Source: Acanthamoeba sp. SK_2022b (taxonomy: Eukaryota; Discosea; Longamoebia; Acanthamoebidae). Taken from it: a stretch of DNA of 11,194 bases. Of the stretch, positions 6,479-11,194 are shown in pieces (the first letter of the stretch is position 1; each line of letters starts with the position of its first letter). The stretch covers positions 1-11,194 of the forward strand of contig JANDJZ010001167.1 in NCBI GenBank assembly GCA_027943245.1, read 5' to 3'. The translations under genes and the position numbers were made by a program. Under the pieces are notes generated by a model, which searched no databases, was not told the DNA's origin, and saw nothing but the letters and a program-made list of their open reading frames with translations.

Positions 6479-6765
6479 AACAGAAAAGCAGTATTGGAGA
6501 GGTATTGCGCTCATGTCAAAGAGCTTTTCTTTTTAATATAAACAGCAATGTTAAGAGCATAACAATTAAAAAAGCTGATGACATACTTTTTATAAGAGCA
6601 TTTTTCTGTATAACACCTTCTAAAGATGACTGCGAAATGATAACCAATGCGGGTGGTGAGGTATACGGGGATTCTGATGATATCAAAGACTGGGTGGTTG
6701 AATGTTTTCCCTCATCAGATTTCGATGATCATCTGGATAATCTAATATACGCACGGGCATATTAG
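6475..6765 (+). CDS. Intact small immunity-type protein, orphan
   Basis: This 96-aa protein runs MKQKSSIGEVLRSCQRAFLF ... IYARAY. It starts with a helix-like SIGEVLRSCQRAF motif, has an alternating strand/acidic pattern (ITIKKADDILFIRAFFC, PSKDDCEMI) and ends near NLIYARAY. I recall this 'LRSCQRA...' type of ~100-residue protein beside polymorphic toxins, but cannot give it a family name. ATG 6475 is preferred to GTG 6469 because it overlaps the upstream decayed frame's stop (ATGA). It has no lesions although the genes on both sides are broken, which suggests retention under selection, perhaps as protection against sister strains carrying the lost toxin. No partner toxin is left in the window. 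Confidence 0.6.
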   Translation: MKQKSSIGEVLRSCQRAFLFNINSNVKSITIKKADDILFIRAFFCITPSKDDCEMITNAGGEVYGDSDDIKDWVVECFPSSDFDDHLDNLIYARAY

Positions 6766-6766
6766 A

Positions 6767-6850
6767 GTGGGTGTGTCGGTAATTTATATATCTAATGGAA
6801 ATTTGCGGAGTGGGAAGGTTTTTGTGAAAATCACAAGGATTAATAAATGA
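6767..6850 (+). pseudogene. 27-codon tail of a lost upstream gene, probably an effector remnant
   Basis: The frame from 6767 reads VGVSVIYISNGNLRSGKVFV and closes with KITRINK at TGA 6848-6850, overlapping the ATG of the next gene (6847-6849) as ATGA. No proper start or ribosome-binding site precedes it, and it begins 1 nt after the stop of the 6475 gene. The basic ending (GKVFVKITRINK) and the 4-base overlap with an immunity-type gene fit the C-terminal tail of a deleted toxin. The evidence is short and indirect. Confidence 0.35.
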
Positions 6851-7161
6851 CTCATAAAAACCCTTGGCCAAGCGGAGAGTCAAAACCTTTGATTCTTTTG
6901 TCTGACGCCCCATCCGATCTTTCTAACAAGCACAACCTTATCTTTATCAAAGATGCCGATGATTTGGATGTGTGCTACTACTGCTACAAATCTAACAAAG
7001 ATGTGGGAGTGGTTCTTTTTCATTATTGCGAGAACTCTCCATAAAAAGGCACAGTAATTTATGTTGATAAAGATGCTGATACTATCTTCGCAATAAATAA
7101 ACTCATTGAAAACTATGCGCTTTATAAATCTAGAGTGAAATGGGTTCAGTCAGATATATAG
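6847..7161 (+). pseudogene. Immunity-type gene interrupted by one in-frame TAA
   Basis: The ATG at 6847 follows AAGGAT at a 6-nt spacing. The protein MTHKNPWPSGESKPLILLSD... ends after 65 codons at TAA 7042-7044. The same frame stays open behind it for 38 more codons (KGTVIYVDKDADTIFAINKL, YALYKSRVKWVQSDI) to TAG 7159-7161. Both halves have a consistent alpha/beta, Asp-rich character (FIKDADDLDVCYYCY; YVDKDADTIFAI), so a single substitution in a ~104-codon gene is the natural reading. I do not recognise the family. Position and size suggest an orphan immunity gene. A 65-aa truncated product could still be made. Confidence 0.55.
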
Positions 7162-7360
7162 AATATTCGTGAGCATGATTTGTAAATGCGGAGATAATTA
7201 TTTGAGGTGTGACTTTCATTTGTGTAATGAAGGATTTAGTAATTTTTAAGATTTTTTGCTAATGGATGAACTCGTGATCTTTGGCTGAATATTGATTGAA
7301 TAAAACATTATTTTCCCCAGGTTGAGCCGAACTTACAATGCAAATATATAAGATAATCTT
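7162..7360. other. AT-rich gap without a recognisable gene
   Basis: All frames are closed by frequent stops. Short pieces such as MDELVIFG (from about 7263) hint at further gene debris but cannot be assigned. The right end holds a weak promoter-like pair, TTGAGC (7322-7327) and TATATA (7345-7350) with a 17-nt spacer, which would give a nearly leaderless message for the gene at 7361. No convincing Shine-Dalgarno precedes that gene. Confidence 0.4.
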
Positions 7361-8104
7361 ATGAATAGCCAAATCCATCAATTGCCAATATTTCTCATCG
7401 AGCAGCTTGGTGCCCAGAGTCGCCTGGAGTGGCTGCTCCTCCTGCCTGATTTGGAAAATGTTCCTTCAGATGTTATTTTTCAACACTTGAGCGAAGGTAT
7501 TTATCATTTCAATTCTGCAGAAAATGGGTTGACACTTGCCGTGCAATGTCTAAATCCAACGGCTGCTGAAGAGAGTTTGAAATGGGGGCTGCAGAGTTTT
7601 ACTTTGGATGCATATTCCTGGCAGGGCCCTTGGTTTCAAAACACCAAGCCTAGAGACATTGAACCAGAGAGCTTGATGCAGTTGTTGAGTCCTTCTCCCG
7701 ACGAAGTGATGCATATGCACCCCATGCTGTGCTTCCCCATCGAAGGAAAGGGAGGGCAGACATGGGGTGTAGTGGCCACCTTCGATCAACAAAACAGGCT
7801 GAGTACTTTCAGCCTGGTGCATTCTGGAGAATGGCGGGAAGCGGCGCCTATTCCGCAACCTGAGCAAGCCAGTGCAGTGCCTGTTGAAACGCCTACACGC
7901 AGATCATTGACTTGCCGCTCTGGAGCAAGAACACCCGAATCCGGCATCTGGGAGGGGCGACTGCCTTCTGACCATCCCCGAGCCCACATACTGGCAGATG
8001 CGCCGCACAGGTTTGTCTACAAACGCGCAGGTGATGCGATGGGGATATTAGGTCTTGCACCGTTTGATGAAGCAACGGTGATTTGGACTTGGCTACGAGC
8101 CTAG
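7361..8104 (+). CDS. Immunity-type protein with C-terminal TCRSG...WTWL module
   Basis: This 247-aa protein begins MNSQIHQLPIFLIEQLGAQS. The first ~170 residues are soluble and tryptophan/aromatic-rich (LEWLLLLPDLENVPSDVIFQ, LKWGLQSFTLDAYSWQGPWF). A Pro/Ala linker follows (IPQPEQASAVPVETPT), then LTCRSGARTPESGIWEG, then a closing DEATVIWTWLRA. The 'C.(S/T)G...P.SG.W ... (W)WTW' ending recurs in proteins encoded behind T6SS effectors in Burkholderiales, where several act as immunity proteins. I infer the same role here and give no family name. The start is taken at the first ATG, although the usual ribosome-binding site is missing. Composition rises back toward GC-rich along the gene. The partner toxin is not in the window, so it is another orphan immunity or accessory gene. 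Confidence 0.6.
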   Translation: MNSQIHQLPIFLIEQLGAQSRLEWLLLLPDLENVPSDVIFQHLSEGIYHFNSAENGLTLAVQCLNPTAAEESLKWGLQSFTLDAYSWQGPWFQNTKPRDIEPESLMQLLSPSPDEVMHMHPMLCFPIEGKGGQTWGVVATFDQQNRLSTFSLVHSGEWREAAPIPQPEQASAVPVETPTRRSLTCRSGARTPESGIWEGRLPSDHPRAHILADAPHRFVYKRAGDAMGILGLAPFDEATVIWTWLRA

Positions 8105-8147
8105 TGCTACTCACAATCGACAGGGAGCAGGACAGGATGATATTGAG

Positions 8148-8553
8148 ATGCCTCGCTTGAAATATCCTGAAATGAGGATGGAGCTGCTAGGATATCTGAG
8201 GAAATTCAAGGATTTGAATTATCAAATGAAAGTCTGGGTGAATCATGATTTCCCTGCAGACGTTCAATACGACCATCTTGATTTGGCCACACATTTCATT
8301 TTTTGACGATACGGATCTTGGTAGCGATGCTCGTATGGCGATCGGTGAAATTCTTCTCGATGAGCAGGAGGCAGCACTGATGGGGCAGTTGGTGGATGCC
8401 ATCAATGCCGTCTTTGAGGCGTACGGCAGGGAGATGCCGGACAGCTTCTACATGCAAGTTGGCGAATGGACGAGAGTGGAGGCCTGTGCCGAAAGGGCGT
8501 TCGATTGTCTGGAGGGGAGCAACGCCGCTGGCTGCCCCGAGCCGCTGGATTGA
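8148..8553 (+). pseudogene. SCO4402-like small protein, frameshifted in a T-run
   Basis: ATG 8148 (AGGA at 8134-8137) gives MPRLKYPEMRMELLGYLRKF and YDHLDLATHFIF, then stops at TGA 8304-8306. The protein clearly continues in the next frame as DDTDLGSDARMAIGEILLDE and ends with VGEWTRVEACAERAFDCLEG at TGA 8551-8553. The join falls in the six Ts at 8299-8304; five Ts would restore one frame of about 134 codons. The order (R.E.L..L.d..YQ..VW, YD.LD...H..FDDT.L, DAIN.VFE.YG, W..V...A..A...L) matches my memory of SCO4402-type proteins, which occur beside T6SS toxins as likely immunity proteins. An ATG at 8245 is not the true start. The lesion could be biological or a homopolymer read error. Confidence 0.6.
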
Positions 8554-8607
8554 CACGGGCATGCCTGCCAGCCGACTACCCGGGGCAAGGCCATGGCTGA
8601 TCGTGAT

Positions 8608-8700
8608 GTCCAGTCGGTGGTGAAGAGTACCGTAGCGTTTCCAGGTTCGTGGAGTAGCAAGATGTTTTCCACGCCGGTAGCCCGCCCCCAAACCTGCCGG
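8608..8700 (-). pseudogene. 3' fragment of a paralogue of the 9150-9896 gene
   Basis: On the minus strand this reads ATGVENILLLHEPGNATVLF followed by TTDWT. It aligns without gaps to the last residues of the gene at 9150-9896 (ATGADSILLFYEPESRTALF, TFDWT). The match starts at GTCCAGTCG (8608-8616 against 9154-9162) and fades beyond about 8700. The stop codon that follows DWT in the intact gene is absent; the reading runs into unrelated sequence below 8608. No start or upstream body remains. It is a leftover of a duplicated or exchanged gene, wedged between two + strand genes. Confidence 0.65.
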
Positions 8701-8707
8701 ACAATCC

Positions 8708-9130
8708 ATGGAAACCGAGGCCCCGTTCCATGACAACTTCAACCCCCTTCCCGAACCCGAATTGAGAGCCTTCGCTACGGCGGCGGCCGAGCAGCAGCGA
8801 TGCGCGGACTGCGCTGTGCTGTGGAGGCCGGGCTGGGAGTCCTTGTCGGGGGCGGACAAGACTTCGCATCTGCAGCAGGTTGGTGCGCTGGGCACGCCGG
8901 AGACACGGGAATTGCTTGATGAATACCACCTACAGTGCACGAACCAGTGGTCGCCGGATGCTCCCATCGCCCTGGGCTGGCACCCGTACAACCGCTGCAC
9001 GCTCTGGCGCTGCCACCATTGCAATGCCGCCTTTCTGCGCTACACGGAGTACGGCGGCTACTACCAGGACGATCGCATCCGCCCGCTGCTGGCGCAACTG
9101 ATCGTCACGCCCGAGCAGGGCCGCGTCTGA
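8708..9130 (+). CDS. Conserved CxxC protein, T6SS-neighbourhood hypothetical
   Basis: This 140-aa protein begins METEAPFHDNFNPLPEPE. It has two CxxC pairs, RCADCAV (about residues 31-37) and RCHHCN (about 101-106), the latter followed by AAFLRYTEYGGYYQDDRIR. Four cysteines spaced this way could bind zinc. I recall 'W.C..C...FLRYTEYGGYY' proteins as conserved in beta-proteobacteria near polymorphic-toxin loci, but know of no assigned function. The only start after the in-frame TAG at 8678-8680 is ATG 8708, and its ribosome-binding site is poor. It converges on the minus-strand gene ending at 9150, with 19 nt between the stops. GC-rich composition marks the end of the AT-rich accessory region. 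Confidence 0.6.
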   Translation: METEAPFHDNFNPLPEPELRAFATAAAEQQRCADCAVLWRPGWESLSGADKTSHLQQVGALGTPETRELLDEYHLQCTNQWSPDAPIALGWHPYNRCTLWRCHHCNAAFLRYTEYGGYYQDDRIRPLLAQLIVTPEQGRV

Positions 9131-9152
9131 GCGGCGCTGCTCGGCCGGCTCA
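9128..9152. terminator. Hairpin spanning both convergent stop codons
   Basis: TGAGC (9128-9132) pairs with GCTCA (9148-9152). With one bulged G at 9147 the stem extends by GGC/GCC to 8 pairs around an 8-nt loop. It includes the TGA of the + strand gene and the TGA of the minus-strand gene. No T-run follows on either strand, so if it terminates at all it does so weakly or with Rho. The symmetric position is suggestive only. Confidence 0.35.
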
Positions 9153-9896
9153 GGTCCAGTCGAAGGTGAACAGCGCCGTGCGGCTTTCCGGCTCGTAGAA
9201 CAGCAGGATGCTGTCCGCGCCCGTGGCGCACCAGTTGTAGCCGGCCACGTTGGCCACGTGGAAGAAGGGCTTGCCGTCGCGCGTGATGCGGATGCCGTCG
9301 TCTTCCAGTTCATCGCCCATGCCGGCGTTCTCCGCCTCGTCCAGCTGAAAGGCCGGGGGAATGGGCGGGTGGCTGGTCCAGTTGCCGTACCAGATGCCGC
9401 CGCCCAGGCTGTCCAGGTAGTCCTGCTCCATGGGCTCGCCCTTGCCGTAGCGCGAGTAGCTGGCCAGTCGGCCATGCTGGGCGTAGTAGGCGCTGGCCTT
9501 GGCGTGGCTGGCCAGCATTTCGTCGGTGTGCTCGCAGGCGTAGGCGCCTTTGGTGAACTGGCCGCCATGCTGCGGCGCGCGCTGGAAGAAGCCTTCGTTG
9601 CCCAGGAAGCGGTAGCGGTTGTCGGGCGTCAGTTCCAGCGCAAACCAGTTGGGGGCGGTGAAGGCGTTGTGGTGGGCTTCGGTCTCATCGCCTATGCAGC
9701 CCTCGAAGGGCTCGACGGGGCACAGCATGTGGACCACGGTGCCGGCCAGTTCGGGCCGCACCAGGCCCAGGTCGATGGAGATCAGCGGCAGCAGGTGCTC
9801 TGCCAGCCAGGGCTGGTCGGCCACGAAGATGTCGGCGGCATCGGGGAAGGGGCTGAGGCCCGGCTTCAGTTCGCGGACTTCGGTTGGCTGGGACAA
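9150..9896 (-). CDS. Conserved hypothetical protein (248 aa), probably immunity-like or cytosolic
   Basis: I do not recognise a named family. The protein begins (TTG)SQPTEVRELKPGLSPFPDAA and shows AGTVVHMLCPVEPFEGCIGD, FTAPNWFALELTPDNRYRFL, GNEGFF, GGQFTKGAYACEHT, YLDSLGGGIWYGNWTSHPPI, and the ending VANVAGYNWC...FYEP...LFTFDWT. It is rich in aromatics and lacks a signal peptide or membrane segment. The TTG start at 9896 is chosen because AAGGAG lies 6 nt before it on the minus strand and the conserved text begins there. An ATG reading from 10238 would run antisense-like through the neighbouring gene in another frame and is rejected. It lies 59 nt downstream of the DUF7661-like gene on the same strand, probably as one transcript. 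A fragment of a paralogue survives at 8608-8700. Confidence 0.7.
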   Translation of the reverse strand: MSQPTEVRELKPGLSPFPDAADIFVADQPWLAEHLLPLISIDLGLVRPELAGTVVHMLCPVEPFEGCIGDETEAHHNAFTAPNWFALELTPDNRYRFLGNEGFFQRAPQHGGQFTKGAYACEHTDEMLASHAKASAYYAQHGRLASYSRYGKGEPMEQDYLDSLGGGIWYGNWTSHPPIPPAFQLDEAENAGMGDELEDDGIRITRDGKPFFHVANVAGYNWCATGADSILLFYEPESRTALFTFDWT

Positions 9897-9955
9897 GAGG
9901 GGCTCCTTGGCGGATAGAGGGGGTTGGGAATGCGGGGGGCGCTGCGGGCCGGGTG

Positions 9956-10174
9956 TCAGGTGATCTCGAAGATGTCCTGGTCCGATGCGGCTGCGCTCTC
10001 GTGATAGATGTCGTACAGGTACTGGGCCAGTTCGGCGTGGGTCACGTCGGCGGGGATGGCCAGCAGGGCAGGGGCACGCTTGCCGTCCGCGCCCACGTTG
10101 AAGCAGCGCCAGTGGGCGTCTGCCCGTTCGATGGCGATGATGCGGCCAAAGACATTGAAGCGGTATTTCTCCAA
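9956..10174 (-). CDS. DUF7661-like small protein
   Basis: This 72-aa protein begins (TTG)EKYRFNVFGRIIAIERADA, then WRCFNVGADGKRAPALLAIP, ADVTHAELAQYLYDIYHESA and DIFEIT. The layout 'F.VFGR.....R....W..F..G.DGKR.PA...IP......EL.QYL.D..HE.A' is what I know as DUF7661, a short protein of unknown role often next to toxin or immunity genes. The start is TTG 10174, because AGGAG (10183-10187 on the opposite strand) lies 8 nt before it. An in-frame ATG at 10261 has no ribosome-binding site and would add about 29 poorly conserved residues. It is the first gene of a two-gene minus-strand unit and is divergent from the salicylyl-CoA hydroxylase-type gene. Confidence 0.7.
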   Translation of the reverse strand: MEKYRFNVFGRIIAIERADAHWRCFNVGADGKRAPALLAIPADVTHAELAQYLYDIYHESAAASDQDIFEIT

Positions 10175-10265
10175 GCGGGTGTCTCCTGGTGAGCGGGCAT
10201 CGTAACGGGAGCCGGTGGCATATCCGTGTTCTCCCCATGTCCGTGGTGGCGGTTTGTCCATATAT

Positions 10266-10292
10266 TTCAAACCTAAACTATTCAGGCCTAAA
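10266..10292. promoter_or_regulatory. Tandem 12-bp sites between divergent genes
   Basis: TTCAAACCTAAA (10266-10277) and TTCAGGCCTAAA (10281-10292) share 10 of 12 bases at a 15-base period. The second is a near-perfect palindrome around AGGCCT. They sit in the 180-nt gap between the DUF7661-like gene (minus) and the monooxygenase gene (plus), about 65 nt before the latter. The arrangement suggests an operator for a regulator of the aromatic pathway, but no regulator gene is in view. Confidence 0.4.
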
Positions 10293-10354
10293 GTGATTGG
10301 GCACTGTTGCTGAACCTGGGGCGCCTGCCGCCCGTCGAGAAAAGGGTTTGCGGT

Positions 10355-11194
10355 ATGAAGATCGTCTGTATCGGTGGAGGTCCCGCCGGCCTGTACTTCG
10401 GCCTGCTGATGAAGCTGCAGGACCCCGCCAACGAGGTCACGGTGGTGGAGCGCAACCGGCCCTACGACACCTTTGGCTGGGGCGTGGTGTTCTCGGACGC
10501 CACCATGGACAACCTGCGCGAGGCCGATCCGGTGTCGGCCCGCACCATTGGTGACGCCTTCAACCACTGGGACGATATCGACATCCACTTCAAGGGCCGA
10601 AGCCTGCGCAGCAGCGGCCATGGCTTCATCGGCATAGGCCGCAAGAAGCTGCTCAACATCCTGCAGGCGCGCTGCGAGGACGTGGGCGTGAAGCTGGTGT
10701 TCGAGAACTTCGTGCAGGACGACCAGGCGATGGCGCGCGAGTACGACGCAGACCTGGTCATCGCCTCGGACGGCATCAACAGCCAGGTGCGCACGCGCTA
10801 TGCCGATACCTTTCGGCCCGATATCGACCAGCGCCGCTGCCGCTTCGTGTGGCTGGGCACGACCAAGGTGTTCGATGCCTTCACCTTCGCCTTCGTGCAG
10901 ACCGAGCACGGCTGGTTCCAGGCCCATGCCTACCGCTATGAAGACGGCATGTCCACCTTCATCGTGGAGACGCCCGAGGAGACCTGGCAGGCCGCCGGCA
11001 TAGAGCAGATGAGCCAGGAAGAGGGCATTGCCTATTGCGAAAAACTGTTCGCCCCCTGGCTGGACGGCCATGCCCTGGTCAGCAATGCCACGCACCTGCG
11101 CGGCTCGGCCATCTGGATCCGCTTTCCGCGCGTGATCTGCAATACCTGGGTGCACTGGAATGCGCTGGACACGCCGCGCGGCCCGCGCAGCGTG
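10355..11194 (+). CDS. Salicylyl-CoA 5-hydroxylase-type bifunctional enzyme, FAD-monooxygenase part (3' truncated by window)
   Basis: The first 280 residues are present, and the gene continues past the window. It starts MKIVCIGGGPAGLYFGLLMK, with the Rossmann GxGxxG-type FAD motif at residues 7-12. It continues with FGWGVVFSDATMDNL, IGRKKLLNILQARC, and the second FAD motif DLVIASDGINSQVR. The text matches the family annotated as bifunctional salicylyl-CoA 5-hydroxylase/oxidoreductase, close to 2-aminobenzoyl-CoA monooxygenase/reductase. These cytosolic flavoproteins hydroxylate a CoA-activated aromatic acid with O2 and NAD(P)H, and carry a C-terminal old-yellow-enzyme-like half; full length is usually about 780 residues. 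Whether the substrate is salicylyl-CoA or 2-aminobenzoyl-CoA cannot be decided from this part. The ATG at 10355 has AAAGG (10341-10345) 9 nt before it. It is unrelated to the T6SS genes and marks the right edge of the accessory region. Confidence 0.85.
   Translation, partial: MKIVCIGGGPAGLYFGLLMKLQDPANEVTVVERNRPYDTFGWGVVFSDATMDNLREADPVSARTIGDAFNHWDDIDIHFKGRSLRSSGHGFIGIGRKKLLNILQARCEDVGVKLVFENFVQDDQAMAREYDADLVIASDGINSQVRTRYADTFRPDIDQRRCRFVWLGTTKVFDAFTFAFVQTEHGWFQAHAYRYEDGMSTFIVETPEETWQAAGIEQMSQEEGIAYCEKLFAPWLDGHALVSNATHLRGSAIWIRFPRVICNTWVHWNALDTPRGPRSV

Noticed and set aside
5550..7360. CRISPR array or phage attachment repeats in the AT-rich stretch
   Set aside because: There is no regularly spaced repeat and no integrase, and the direct copies found are explained by DUF4150/toxin homology.
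8593..8607. A third toxin-start anchor (ATGGCTGAT at 8593)
   Set aside because: Only nine bases match the 4289/5658 starts, and the GAGGGCTTGGC upstream core is missing; chance is sufficient.
9258..9917. Plus-strand open frame opposite the 9150-9896 gene
   Set aside because: Gly/Val-rich mirror translation without recognisable motifs. The minus frame has conserved-looking text, a ribosome-binding site and a decayed paralogue.
9956..11155. One 399-codon minus-strand gene covering the hydroxylase region
   Set aside because: Only its last 72 codons are a believable protein, with a TTG start and AGGAG. The rest is antisense to the salicylyl-CoA hydroxylase-type gene, which has both FAD motifs.

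Overview
The window reads as chromosome from a high-GC beta-proteobacterium, most likely Comamonadaceae (Delftia/Comamonas/Acidovorax type). This rests on the T6SS accessory gene set (VgrG, DUF2169, PAAR-like DUF4150), the small immunity-type proteins that accompany it in that family, and the flanking aromatic-CoA and LivF-type transporter genes. The genus is an inference.

Layout. (1) 1-268: the 3' end of a LivF-like ABC ATPase, with a one-base frameshift at its Walker B motif. (2) 269-503: intergenic DNA with inverted and direct repeats, a candidate sigma-70 promoter (427-456) and a hairpin just before the vgrG start. (3) 504-5534: an orphan type VI secretion cluster on the + strand. It contains vgrG (split by a -1 frameshift near 2300-2312), a DUF2169 adaptor, a PAAR-like DUF4150 spike protein, a toxin whose GC-rich delivery half is joined to an AT-rich basic C-terminal domain, and a tightly coupled small acidic immunity candidate. 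(4) 5535-7360: an AT-rich graveyard of older effector/immunity cassettes. It begins with a mutated second copy of the DUF4150-end/toxin-start junction, aligned without gaps over 123 nt. Four immunity-sized genes follow: two broken by several lesions, one intact, and one cut by a single in-frame stop. Small overlapping tails (ATGA) precede the last two. (5) 7361-9130: three more + strand small genes that look like immunity or T6SS-associated proteins. One is an immunity-type protein with a C-terminal TCRSG...WTWL module, one is an SCO4402-like gene frameshifted in a T-run, and one is a CxxC protein. A minus-strand fragment of a paralogue of the next gene lies between the last two. (6) 9150-10174: two minus-strand genes, a conserved 248-aa protein and a DUF7661-like 72-aa protein, both with probable TTG starts. 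(7) 10355-end: the FAD-monooxygenase half of a salicylyl-CoA 5-hydroxylase-type enzyme, running off the window.

How it fits together. VgrG, DUF4150 and DUF2169 would form and load the spike that delivers the downstream toxin. The first immunity gene would protect the producer. The debris behind it is what repeated replacement of the toxin tip would leave: a conserved block at the DUF4150/toxin boundary serves as the exchange anchor, new toxin/immunity pairs arrive in front, and old immunity genes are pushed downstream, where they may be kept for a time against sister strains or decay. Three single-base frameshifts (livF, vgrG, SCO4402-like gene) could be real or sequence errors and need raw-read checks.
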